Program-made: the position numbers and the translations under genes
NCBI GenBank assembly: GCA_905235225.1
Contig: CAJOKE010000012.1
Span: 1 to 57,432, forward strand
Length of the DNA stretch: 57,432 nucleotides
Reading direction: 5' to 3'
Source: Paludibacteraceae bacterium
Lineage (GTDB): Bacteria > Bacteroidota > Bacteroidia > Bacteroidales > Paludibacteraceae
Notes under the pieces: generated by a model
The model's database searches: none
Told to the model about the DNA's origin: nothing
Seen by the model: the letters and a program-made list of their open reading frames with translations, nothing else
Part shown: positions 16,998-25,220 of the stretch, one piece after another
Layout: every line of letters begins with the position of its first letter
Numbering within the stretch: position 1 is the first letter of the stretch

Positions 16998-19046
16998 TCA
17001 AAAAGCGTCAACAAATATAAACTTGATTCCTATTCTGCGGTACTCGGCACCGCGTTCGTTACTCACATTGATATAGGTGTCGTATTCGGTTTTCATGCTC
17101 CGTAATTCACTGATGTTGTTTTCCACATAGTCCTTCACACCCATAGCGCGCAGGAACGCCAACTGCTCATTCGACGTAATCCCCGTCTCGCTGTTTACTG
17201 TTACCGTGGTCAGTTCGTCCTTGTCATACACCGGCTCGTCTATAAACCAGCCGTATCCTTCCTTGTACGGTATTTTCTTGTTCACCGGCGCGGCGTCCGC
17301 TGAGCCGGTTAGCTTCAGAATGACTTTCTTACCGGGCTGAATATATTGTTTGAACTCGTTCGCAAACGCATTTTGGACTATTCGCAGCATGGCAAGGGCT
17401 GATTCCGATTCCGAAATGACGTATTTCCCGGGACCGAAATCTTCCTGTGCCGAAAACTCCTGCTCTACATCGTAGTTAAACTCAATCGTATAGTTCATTA
17501 TCTTCTCGCCGTCCGCATTGGTTGAGGCTTCCACTTTCGTCTTGACATCTATATGCGTGTGGTCGGATATAAGCGACGCCTCCTTGGCTGCCGTCACAAC
17601 CTCTTCACGAATCTCTTGCAACTTCACTTCTTCCATCGATGATTGCTGGATAAGGTCAAGCGGCACAAAATCATCTCCTGACGACAAGTATTCCAACGAT
17701 TGCTTCTCCAAATTGTCAAATACATACTTCTTGCCGGTTTCCGTATTGGTTACCTCTGTGTATAGCAATTCAAACTTGTCGTCCTCGGTTACACCATATA
17801 CCGAGTTCTCGAAGGTCAGCTTCTCGGGCTTCGAGAATTCGGCAATGTCTTCCTGCGGCACCTCAAGGAATATCGGCGGCATATTGTCAAAGTTCAACTC
17901 TAACATGCTCTGCTCCTGATTGTAATTGCCGAACGATACATCGGCCTGCTGTACTTGGTCGCCTGCCATGGCTGTCGCTACTTCGTTTTCAAACTGCGTA
18001 TATTGCAATGCACGGGTTTCCTCGTTGACGCGAAGATGGTAATCTTCCAGACTCTCACCGGGCATCTGTTTGAGCCATTCATCCATCTTTTCTTCCACTT
18101 CTAAGGTGATCATATGCTGATAGTCCGGCGTCAGATCGTCTATGGGGTGGAAGATAATCTTTCCCCCTGCATTATAGACTAAATTGACTATCCCTCTGGC
18201 AGTGCGTGCATAGCCTAAATGGCGGATTCCTACATCGCTCGCATTTATATATTGCCTGTCCTCGGTAGGTTTCTTCATGTTCAGAATCGCTATCTTGTCT
18301 GTGCCGGTTATAATGGCGATGTATTTGCCTTCGGGGTGGAATAGACACTCGCGCGCGTCGCGCATTTCACTATAGGTCTCTGTTACCGTAAATGTCTTGG
18401 TTTCATACATGTGCAGCAGCCCCTGCTCGGTCAGTATCGCCATCTTGTTGTTGTCGGGCGAGAAGGCTATATGATTGACGCTGCTTTCCATTTCTAACAC
18501 TTTGCGCACCCTTCCTGTCTCAAAATTAAGCACATACACGATTTGTTCGTCAGACACCGCAATGAAATAACCGTTGTAACTGAGCGCAATCTTCTTGGGT
18601 GCAACGGCAACCGGCAACGTCTTGAACAGACTGTTGTCTGCCATGTTATATACCCGGATGTTCCGCCCCGCATCTCCGATACATAGTTGTCGCGCGTTCG
18701 CGGTATAGGCTAAAGAAGTCGGGCTGTCCGGCAGGCGGAACGTATGTTTCAGCTTGCCGTCTATATACGAATAGATGGACACCTCGCGGTTCTTCCCCTT
18801 GCTGTACAATGCTGCAAACGATGTACCCGTCGGACTCATACGCACTTCCAACACCGTTCCCGGGGAGCAGAACGTGTACGAACCGATGTTCAGTATCTCT
18901 TTCTCGTTATACCAGCACACCGCAAAATTGCGGTTGTCCCAACCGTGGGGTATCTTCTTCAGTTCGGTAATCCGGTCACGCGACTGACCGAACAGGCTAC
19001 TTAGCAGCAGTAGCCCGGCAACTGTTGTCAGTAATCTGTGTTTCAT
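16998..19046 (-). CDS. Exported WD40-type propeller protein with OmpA-like C-terminal domain
   Basis: The 682-residue protein has a signal peptide (1-20). Residues ~35-310 are beta-propeller repeats of WD40/YVTN type (units such as VNHIAFSPDNNKMAIL and ARECLFHPEGKYIAII). Residues ~322-445 (WLKQMPGESLEDYHLRV onward) align with the central module of the TPR-caspase. The C-terminal ~150 residues look like a degenerate OmpA peptidoglycan-binding domain: LKLTGSADAAPVN, then QLAFLRAMGVKDYV, then NERGAEYRRIGIKF. Its start codon overlaps the lipoprotein gene by 50 bp, yet the signal peptide supports this start. An anchoring or scaffold role for the caspase is inferred from the shared module and adjacency. 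Confidence 0.78.
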   Translation of the reverse strand: MKHRLLTTVAGLLLLSSLFGQSRDRITELKKIPHGWDNRNFAVCWYNEKEILNIGSYTFCSPGTVLEVRMSPTGTSFAALYSKGKNREVSIYSYIDGKLKHTFRLPDSPTSLAYTANARQLCIGDAGRNIRVYNMADNSLFKTLPVAVAPKKIALSYNGYFIAVSDEQIVYVLNFETGRVRKVLEMESSVNHIAFSPDNNKMAILTEQGLLHMYETKTFTVTETYSEMRDARECLFHPEGKYIAIITGTDKIAILNMKKPTEDRQYINASDVGIRHLGYARTARGIVNLVYNAGGKIIFHPIDDLTPDYQHMITLEVEEKMDEWLKQMPGESLEDYHLRVNEETRALQYTQFENEVATAMAGDQVQQADVSFGNYNQEQSMLELNFDNMPPIFLEVPQEDIAEFSKPEKLTFENSVYGVTEDDKFELLYTEVTNTETGKKYVFDNLEKQSLEYLSSGDDFVPLDLIQQSSMEEVKLQEIREEVVTAAKEASLISDHTHIDVKTKVEASTNADGEKIMNYTIEFNYDVEQEFSAQEDFGPGKYVISESESALAMLRIVQNAFANEFKQYIQPGKKVILKLTGSADAAPVNKKIPYKEGYGWFIDEPVYDKDELTTVTVNSETGITSNEQLAFLRAMGVKDYVENNISELRSMKTEYDTYINVSNERGAEYRRIGIKFIFVDAF

Positions 19047-20346
19047 ATCGTTGCTTTATGTTTTGTATCACCGGCAGATAGCTCGCTTGGCGTGCCGGCT
19101 TGTTCTTGGTCGTTGTGCTTGATGTGCGCTCCATTTTAACATTCATATACACATTTGAATTACCGTGCTGTACCCAGTCGGATGTCGTGTAGTAGTCAAA
19201 GATGAAACCGTTTGCATAATAGCCCTCGTTGGAATCACCGTCACACGGACCGAACGAATAGTTGTTGGCTGAAGTCTGTGAAAGCCATATTTCACCGACT
19301 GTCCCTTTGCCGCCGGTCTCGATACGGTACGCTTTTTGGTCGGTTGCATTATAGTAGGTCGGCGTAAATAGTGCTACACATGTATAACCGTTAACATCAA
19401 AGCTTAAACTCTCGTAGTACCAGCTGCTCTCAAAACGGACTACCTGCATTCCTTTGTCAAATATACCTACCGCACGGAACTCGTCACGACCGTTCCATCC
19501 GATTGCTATAACCGTGTCACCTGCATCAGGAATGATCTCGACATCGTTCCAACTGACATTCTTGCTTTCCCATGGCGAAAAGGCAGTCACATTGTATGTG
19601 CCGACAAAGTCCTCTTTGGTCAGTGACCCGCCCGGCTCGGACTTCGTCGTGAATTCCTTCACGGCGCCATAGTAGGCGTTACCGTCTTTATCGACTGCAT
19701 AGGCACGGAAATAATATTTTTTATTCGGAGTCAGTTCGTACCAGAATGTTCGGAAATTAGTCGAATTAGTGAACTTGGATTTACCGTCATTGTTAGATAT
19801 TGTCGGCGTAGGTGTGGAAGTACTAATCAGTATTCCCATTTCGCTCAATGTCGTGTTTTTTGCAGAACACGTTCCGCTCGTGCGTGCCGTCGTCGATGTT
19901 ACCGACGTTACTTCTTCCGTTGTCACCGTTACCTCCGGCTTCGGATTGGAAGCTGTCGTAAATGACAGCGTTTCTCCGTATATGGGCGCGGAATAACTGG
20001 CATTTCTCGGAAGCAATCCTGCGCGGAAATAATAAGTCGTCGAAGGCTGCAAACCGTCCATGCTTACCGTATTCTCATGCACTCCTGCCAACTCTGTCCA
20101 TTCTTTGTCAAAATAATAGCGGTTGCTGTTCAGATTGTCTTCCGAATTGCTGAACTCAAACACTCGCTTGACATACAAACCGCTTTTGGTGTCGCAACTG
20201 AAATAGGCGTTAAGCACTACTGAATTCTTGGTTACCTTGCTCGCTTCCAATGTCCGGACTTCCGGCAACCTGAATTCCGGAATCTGTTCACAACCGCAAA
20301 GCAGCATCAATACACCTAAAAAAATATATAATGTGTTCTTTTTCAT
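18997..20346 (-). CDS. FN3-like outer-membrane lipoprotein of caspase cassette 1
   Basis: The 449-residue product starts with a lipoprotein signal and lipobox LLCGC (Cys ~19). Two fibronectin type III-like domains follow, each ending in the Bacteroidetes pattern seen as LQPSTTYYFRAG and LTPNKKYYFRAYAVDKDGNAYYG. A C-terminal ~190-residue domain (from EDFVGTYNVTAF) resembles lipocalin/calycin-like or BACON-adjacent C-terminal domains; I do not recognise it firmly. It overlaps the upstream barrel gene by 4 bp and the WD40 gene by 50 bp, so translation is coupled. The shorter lipoprotein at 36646-37308 is a paralogue in the second cassette. Confidence 0.8.
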   Translation of the reverse strand: MKKNTLYIFLGVLMLLCGCEQIPEFRLPEVRTLEASKVTKNSVVLNAYFSCDTKSGLYVKRVFEFSNSEDNLNSNRYYFDKEWTELAGVHENTVSMDGLQPSTTYYFRAGLLPRNASYSAPIYGETLSFTTASNPKPEVTVTTEEVTSVTSTTARTSGTCSAKNTTLSEMGILISTSTPTPTISNNDGKSKFTNSTNFRTFWYELTPNKKYYFRAYAVDKDGNAYYGAVKEFTTKSEPGGSLTKEDFVGTYNVTAFSPWESKNVSWNDVEIIPDAGDTVIAIGWNGRDEFRAVGIFDKGMQVVRFESSWYYESLSFDVNGYTCVALFTPTYYNATDQKAYRIETGGKGTVGEIWLSQTSANNYSFGPCDGDSNEGYYANGFIFDYYTTSDWVQHGNSNVYMNVKMERTSSTTTKNKPARQASYLPVIQNIKQRYETQITDNSCRATAAK

Positions 20347-21239
20347 TTCTGTGTCCCCCGTTTAATGTTAAACATTCCGCCGATACCGATCTTGATTTCA
20401 TGTGCCGCTACCACTAAATTCCCCGTTTCATGGAAACCTAACATCACTTCATACCCTACCGACAACGCAAAACCTTTAATATTTGCCATTACCCCTGTTT
20501 CCAATGCTAAACTATGTCGTGGAGACCAATCGTTCCATGATTCTGTGGTGTAGGCAACCCAGTCACCGCTGTTGGTCTCAAACGTCACGCTCTTATACGC
20601 CCAACCCGTGCCTGCATATAAATATACAGGGGCTTTGCTTAATCGCGCTACTCCGCCGACGGTCAGAGACATGGTCTGCTTCGTATATTCGCCTGTGTAA
20701 AACGGTAATGACCAAACCGCCAAGTTGTCATTACTTTTGATACAACCATCATATGCCGATTCTGTGCTGTGTGTAAAATGACCACCGAAACCTGACATAA
20801 AGTTAATATACCAACCGCCCTTGCGAACCATACCTACCGTTGCTCCGACTGCCGGACTGAACGGAAAACCCGTCATTCCGTTCGCAAGGATAAACATCGA
20901 CCACGGCAGCGGTGCGTCCTCGCTCACAGCCTTTTCCTTTTTGGGCTTCGCACCCTTGTTGAGCAGAACGATACGCATGTTCCTGCTTGCGTTGACCGAT
21001 ACTTTCTTGTAACCTAAGAACGCTGCTTCCAACGGGGTCCCTTCCGCCACATTGAGTTCGAAATACCCGTCGAAATCTGTTGTAGTCGAAGTAGCTCCGT
21101 CGGCTTTCTGGACTATAACGCCGATCAGCGGCTTGCCGTCTCCATCCACAACGCTGCCTGTAACCTGTCCCGATACCATATCAGGAAACAGGAACATCCC
21201 GATTAATAAGATAAATAAAACTAAGTAGTGTTTTTTCAT
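20343..21239 (-). CDS. Small outer-membrane barrel with CarboxypepD_reg-like N-domain, caspase cassette 1
   Basis: This 298-residue exported protein has a signal peptide (1-24). Residues ~25-95 form a carboxypeptidase regulatory-like (CarbopepD_reg_2) beta-sandwich with GSVVDGDGKPLIGVIV and STTTDFDGYFEL, as seen at the N-termini of TonB-dependent receptors. Residues ~108-298 look like a small beta-barrel of alternating aromatic strands. The barrel aligns with the C-terminal part of the 37370-38203 protein (PWSMFILANGMTGFPFSP against PWRTFVLAEAGISPMPFQ; VYLYAGTGWAYK against MWYIYAGGGYGVR). It is the first gene of the five-gene operon, ~220 bp downstream of its promoter. Confidence 0.75.
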   Translation of the reverse strand: MKKHYLVLFILLIGMFLFPDMVSGQVTGSVVDGDGKPLIGVIVQKADGATSTTTDFDGYFELNVAEGTPLEAAFLGYKKVSVNASRNMRIVLLNKGAKPKKEKAVSEDAPLPWSMFILANGMTGFPFSPAVGATVGMVRKGGWYINFMSGFGGHFTHSTESAYDGCIKSNDNLAVWSLPFYTGEYTKQTMSLTVGGVARLSKAPVYLYAGTGWAYKSVTFETNSGDWVAYTTESWNDWSPRHSLALETGVMANIKGFALSVGYEVMLGFHETGNLVVAAHEIKIGIGGMFNIKRGTQK

Positions 21240-21279
21240 AAAAGTAATTTATTGGGATAGTATTATTATAGTTTTCCTT

Positions 21280-21351
21280 TGTGCCGTCGCGCCCCGCTTA
21301 ATCCTCTTTCCGCTTTTGCCTGTGCCGTCGCGCCCCGCTTAATTCTCTTTC
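21280..21351. repeat. 31-bp direct repeat in the caspase operon leader
   Basis: Bases 21280-21310 and 21321-21351 are identical but for one C/T difference; the repeat period is 41 bp. Both copies contain GCCGTCGCGCCCCGCTTAAT. They lie in the untranslated leader between the operon promoter (21460-21491) and the first start codon (21239). Confidence 0.9.
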
Positions 21352-21459
21352 GTCTCTAATATCTAATATTCAAATCTCAACTATGTGAGGTTTGGACTTA
21401 ATTCGCGACAAATTGTTATATTATGTGGAATTTATGTGTTATTTCCTAAAATTTGCCCC

Positions 21460-21491
21460 CAAAGTTACGACAAAAAATCCGAATGCGCAAA
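21460..21491 (-). promoter_or_regulatory. Promoter of the five-gene caspase operon
   Basis: On the minus strand, TTTG (21488-21491) and TAACTTTG (21460-21467) are spaced by exactly 20 bp. Transcription would start at ~21453, leaving a leader of roughly 210 nt that contains the 31-bp direct repeat. The long leader is unusual in this window, where most leaders are 10-40 nt. Confidence 0.8.
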
Positions 21492-21537
21492 TAAAATTCA
21501 TTTTTTTTTGCCATTTGAAGGATTTTGCGAAAGTAGC

Positions 21538-21628
21538 TCCTCTCGCCTCTTAACTTTTCCCTTCACCCCTTTCCACTTTTCCCTTTTTTTCTTTTCCAAA
21601 ATACCCCCTCTCTTTCCGACTTCTTCCC
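21538..21628. other. Polypyrimidine-rich tract
   Basis: A ~90-bp stretch of almost pure C/T on the plus strand, with few purines, lies between the two divergent promoters and abuts the 11-bp tandem array. No gene is supported here. Such tracts can adopt triplex structure or mark DNA of low constraint. Confidence 0.7.
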
Positions 21629-21716
21629 AAAGGTCGCCCAAAGGTCGCCCAAAGGTCGCCCAAAGGTGGACCATAAGTCAAGCATAAGTCCCCCAAAGCT
21701 CACCCACAGGTCATAA
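21629..21716. repeat. Tandem array of eight 11-bp units
   Basis: Three perfect AAAGGTCGCCC units (21629-21661) are followed by five decaying units (for example AAAGGTGGACC, ATAAGTCCCCC, AAAGCTCACCC) in the same 11-bp phase. The array sits upstream of the ftsQ promoter in the 628-bp gap 21240-21867, which otherwise holds only the two promoters, the leader repeat and the pyrimidine tract. Confidence 0.88.
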
Positions 21717-21796
21717 GGAACAGGTAAATAACCTTTGAATACTCGGAGAATAGTTACGGAATATTCAGAAAAATCGTTCATAAATCGCATAATTTA

Positions 21797-21828
21797 TTTG
21801 CACACTCCGATTTTTTGTTGTACCTTTG
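21797..21828 (+). promoter_or_regulatory. Promoter of ftsQ-ftsA-ftsZ
   Basis: TTTG at 21797-21800, a 20-bp spacer and TACCTTTG at 21821-21828. The ftsQ ATG lies ~32 bp beyond the expected start site. This separate promoter means the division genes here are not read through from a mur gene cluster. Confidence 0.87.
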
Positions 21829-21867
21829 CGCGAAAATGTGCAGATACCGTCATAGTGCGGGTTATAA

Positions 21868-22608
21868 ATGAATAGTACGAACAAATATTTATTGCTTTCG
21901 CTGCTTGCGATACTAGTCGTCGGTTACGTGACAGGTGTAGCGGTTTGGTCTTCGCGGCGTATGACGCGGAATGTCTGCCATGCGGTGAAAGTCCTCATCA
22001 CGGACAAGGAGGAGCGGCAATATGTTGACGAGAAGGAGATTGTGTCCATGCTGAAAAAGCAGGGTATCTACCCCTTGGGAAAGCCGTTGGTATCGATGTC
22101 GGTCCAGCGTATTGAAGATGCCGTTATTGCGCACCCTATGGTTCGTGAAGCGGAGTGTTATACGCTCAGTTCGGGGGCATTGTGTATCCGTCTATGTCAG
22201 CGTGTCCCGGTGTTGCGGGTCGTGACAGCGGATGACACGTATTTTGTTGATTCAGACCGTCTTCGAATGCCTGTACGCGAATCCGTCACTGCGGATGTGT
22301 TGACCGCAACGGGTGCAATCGGTGAGCGGTTGGCGTGCAAGGAGCTGTCGGACATCGCTATTATGGTTGGTAATGACCAATACTGGCACGACCGCATAGC
22401 CCGCATTCATGTGGTTACCCCGAATTATGTTTATCTTGTACAACAGCCTGACGGGACGAGACTCATTCTGGGCAAGCCGGAGGGGATTGAGCGCAAATTA
22501 GCCAAACTGCGCAAACTGTATGACAACGTTTTTGATCAAATCGGTTGGCGTACATATGATGAGATAGATTTGCGTTTTCATGGTCAAATAGTCGGGAGAA
22601 ATAATTGA
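21868..22608 (+). CDS. ftsQ: Cell division protein FtsQ
   Basis: This 246-residue bitopic division protein of the FtsQBL complex has a short cytoplasmic N-terminus, one membrane segment (~8-27) and a periplasmic POTRA-like region with VLITDKEERQYVDEKEIVSMLKKQGI. The beta domain follows, with the pattern YVYLVQQPDGTRLILGKPEGIERKLAKL typical of Bacteroidetes FtsQ. It is followed 4 bp later by ftsA and then ftsZ. The position upstream of ftsA-ftsZ supports the call independently of the weak sequence conservation in this family. In most relatives murC precedes ftsQ; here a promoter and an intergenic repeat region do. Confidence 0.9.
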   Translation: MNSTNKYLLLSLLAILVVGYVTGVAVWSSRRMTRNVCHAVKVLITDKEERQYVDEKEIVSMLKKQGIYPLGKPLVSMSVQRIEDAVIAHPMVREAECYTLSSGALCIRLCQRVPVLRVVTADDTYFVDSDRLRMPVRESVTADVLTATGAIGERLACKELSDIAIMVGNDQYWHDRIARIHVVTPNYVYLVQQPDGTRLILGKPEGIERKLAKLRKLYDNVFDQIGWRTYDEIDLRFHGQIVGRNN

Positions 22609-22612
22609 TTAT

Positions 22613-23887
22613 ATGTCAAAGAAGAAACAACAGACGACAACGGAAAGCCTGCCGTTGGTAGCGATCGAATTAGGTAGCAGCGGTGTTCGTGCGATGGCAG
22701 CGCGGCGGACGGGTGCGGATATGCTGCATATACTGGGTGTCGAAGAATCATCGAAGTTCCCCTGTGTTGACCGCGGTGTGGTTACGCAGTCATCGAATGC
22801 GGGTTTCATGATAGTGGAGGTTTTGCGTTTGATGTCGAACCGTCTGATGGTAGCGGACCTGCCTACGGCATTCGTTCTGTTAGGCGGCCGGTCAATGAAG
22901 ACGGTGCAGGTGTTCGCCAAGCGCGACCAGGTCCACAAGCGCGAAATACCTCAACGGTTGCTTGATGAGATGGAGCAGGAGTGCAAGCGTAAAATCGAAG
23001 AACGCAACCCGGGAGTCGCTGTATTGGGACTCGTTCCGGCATTCTATGTGCTTGACGGCATCGAACAGGACGAAAAGCCAAGCCCCGAACAGCGCGCACT
23101 GTGGGTGGAAGCGCATTATGTGGCATTTGTCGGGCGAAAAGAATTGGAGACGCAAGTACAGAAAAGTTTCGACCAGGCGGGCAAGTCTATCGAGCGCGCT
23201 TTTGTACGCCCCGAAGCGTTGCTCTCTGTCTTCGCAGCCGAGGACGGTTACGGTGCAGTCCAGGACGGGTGTGCGGTACTTGACTTCGGAGCGCAAACGA
23301 CAACTCTCTCCATCTTCAAGGGGAACGAATATTTGTTCAACAAAGTTGTGCCGCAGGGGGGATTGCACATTACCCGGGTTATCGAGCAGCAGGGCGTAAG
23401 TCTTGCTTTGGCGGAGAAACTCAAGTGCCAGTACGGCTATGCGTCTGCCGCACAGGTCAGGAAAAACCTGCAAATGAAGGTTCCAGCCATTCCCGAGGTC
23501 GGCGGAGTGTTGCAACTCTCAAGCGAAGAATTAGCATACACTATCTCATTCAAGTTGGAAGAGATTCTGAAGCCGCTGCTCGAAGTGATCAGCGAATACG
23601 AGGAGCGTATTCCCACACTGTATATCACGGGCGGAGGCTCGATGCTTAACGGGTTGGCGGAATTCTTGCAGCAAAAAACATCCATGCACGTCATCTTCGG
23701 CGCACATGACAGGCTGTTGGATGTCACAACCGAGGAGCAGTTTTACGAACCGAAATACACCGCTCTCATTGGTGCGCTCATTATGGGTGCTGACTATCGT
23801 GATGACCACAAAAACCAACCCGTCAAAGAACCCGGATGGCTCGAGAAATTCAAAACACAAACCGAAATAATGTTTACTGAACAATAA
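22613..23887 (+). CDS. ftsA: Cell division protein FtsA
   Basis: FtsA is an actin-like ATPase (424 residues) that tethers FtsZ filaments to the membrane. Phosphate-1 VAIELGSSGVRAMAARR lies near residue 16, phosphate-2 CAVLDFGAQTTTLSIF near 221, and the adenosine motif LYITGGGSMLNGLAEFL near 336. The C-terminus (GWLEKFKTQTEIMF) is the amphipathic membrane-targeting helix. It lies 2 bp upstream of ftsZ. Shape and length are normal for Bacteroidetes. Confidence 0.95.
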   Translation: MSKKKQQTTTESLPLVAIELGSSGVRAMAARRTGADMLHILGVEESSKFPCVDRGVVTQSSNAGFMIVEVLRLMSNRLMVADLPTAFVLLGGRSMKTVQVFAKRDQVHKREIPQRLLDEMEQECKRKIEERNPGVAVLGLVPAFYVLDGIEQDEKPSPEQRALWVEAHYVAFVGRKELETQVQKSFDQAGKSIERAFVRPEALLSVFAAEDGYGAVQDGCAVLDFGAQTTTLSIFKGNEYLFNKVVPQGGLHITRVIEQQGVSLALAEKLKCQYGYASAAQVRKNLQMKVPAIPEVGGVLQLSSEELAYTISFKLEEILKPLLEVISEYEERIPTLYITGGGSMLNGLAEFLQQKTSMHVIFGAHDRLLDVTTEEQFYEPKYTALIGALIMGADYRDDHKNQPVKEPGWLEKFKTQTEIMFTEQ

Positions 23888-23889
23888 TT

Positions 23890-25185
23890 ATGGACACGTT
23901 ACAAAATAACCTGCTGCCGTTGCCAATCGATATTTTGGACGACAGCATTATCAAAGTGATGGGCGTCGGTGGCGGCGGATGTAATGCCGTCAACTATATG
24001 TACCGTCAAGGAATCGGGGGAGTGACTTTTCTCGTTTGTAATACCGACAAACAGGTACTGGAGAAATCATCCGTACCCGCTAAATTGCAGCTTGGTCCCG
24101 GTTTGGGAGCCGGCGGCGACCCCGAGAAAGCACACGAGTACGCGGAAAACAGCCGTGACAGAATCAAAGAGGCATTAGACGACGGCACGAAAATGCTGTT
24201 CATTACCGCCGGTATGGGCGGCGGCACGGGAACCGGTGCCAGTGCCACAATCGCCGAAGTGGCGCAAGACATGGATATCCTCACTGTCGGCATCGTCACT
24301 ATTCCGTTTGCATTTGAGGGGAAAAAGAAAATCCGAAAAGCCTTGACCGGTGTCGCCAAACTCGCCGAACACGTTGACGCTATCCTCATTATCAATAACG
24401 AGAAACTCAAACAGATTTACAAGGATCTTGACGCATTCAACGCCTTCAATAAATCCGATGATGTGGTGTGCAACGCCGCCAAGTCGATTGCCGAGATAAT
24501 TACCGTTCCCGGATACATCAACACAGACTTCGCTGATGTTTATAACACGCTCAAAAACGGTAAAGTGGCGATTATGAATGTAGGGCAGGCTTCCGGCGAC
24601 AACCGTATTACGACAGCCATAGACAATGCGCTGAAGTCACCGCTTGCCAACTCCAGCGATGTACACGGGGCAAAACGTATTTTGCTGCAATTCTATTGCT
24701 CAAAGGAGCATGCCGTTGTCATGGACGAGTTCGACCAGATTAACCGCTTTGTCGATGAAGTAGGTGATGAGGTGGAAGTGCAATGGGGTATCTCTATTGA
24801 CGATTCGCTCGGAGAGGCTGTCCGTGTGACCATTATCGCCACCGGCTATGCCGTCAGTGATATCCCGTCTTTGCAGGACGAAGCCGGCCGTGTCTCTGTT
24901 GATGACGCAATGGAATCCAACTACGGCGACCTCGCCAGAAGCGATAAACACAAAGAGGACGAACAACCTGCGCAATTAGACCTCACGAATGTCGTTACCA
25001 ATGCCGGTAAAACCTCGAACGGCGAAACCAAAACCGCTTCAAACTCTCAAACCGCTACAAACGGCGAATCCCGGAGTGCTGATGAGATAGAAATAACATT
25101 TGAGGATGAAGACGAACCAGAGCAGAAACCCGAACCCGTCAAGCCTGAACGCACAAGCCGCTTCCCTTGGATGAGAGGTAAATAG
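23890..25185 (+). CDS. ftsZ: Cell division protein FtsZ
   Basis: FtsZ is a tubulin-like GTPase (431 residues) that forms the division ring. The tubulin signature GMGGGTGTGASATIAEVAQ is at ~110, with VMGVGGGGCNAVNYM near residue 23 and the T7-loop region NTDFADVYNTLKNGKVAI around 215. A long polar linker (~340-420, rich in Asn, Thr, Glu and Pro) leads to a short conserved tail ending FPWMRGK, the expected binding site for FtsA and other partners, though it differs from the proteobacterial consensus. It is the third gene of the operon. Confidence 0.97.
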   Translation: MDTLQNNLLPLPIDILDDSIIKVMGVGGGGCNAVNYMYRQGIGGVTFLVCNTDKQVLEKSSVPAKLQLGPGLGAGGDPEKAHEYAENSRDRIKEALDDGTKMLFITAGMGGGTGTGASATIAEVAQDMDILTVGIVTIPFAFEGKKKIRKALTGVAKLAEHVDAILIINNEKLKQIYKDLDAFNAFNKSDDVVCNAAKSIAEIITVPGYINTDFADVYNTLKNGKVAIMNVGQASGDNRITTAIDNALKSPLANSSDVHGAKRILLQFYCSKEHAVVMDEFDQINRFVDEVGDEVEVQWGISIDDSLGEAVRVTIIATGYAVSDIPSLQDEAGRVSVDDAMESNYGDLARSDKHKEDEQPAQLDLTNVVTNAGKTSNGETKTASNSQTATNGESRSADEIEITFEDEDEPEQKPEPVKPERTSRFPWMRGK

Positions 25186-25220
25186 TATCAATCGGCGGCA
25201 ACGCCTATAAATAAGTTTTT

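Noticed and set aside
14524..19046. Homology to the eukaryotic apoptosome
   Set aside because: Propeller, repeat scaffold and caspase parts are shared only as general folds; there is no NB-ARC domain and the proteins are exported.
21280..21351. Copy of the terminal repeat inside the caspase leader
   Set aside because: Only a GTCGCGCC octamer is shared with the end repeats; the rest does not align.
21563..21790. Minus-strand 75-residue frame with repeating LWATFG-type peptides
   Set aside because: It is just a translation of the 11-bp array and the pyrimidine tract; it lacks a promoter at a proper distance and any other coding sign.
22892..23515. Minus-strand 207-residue frame in ftsA
   Set aside because: Antisense shadow of a conserved gene.
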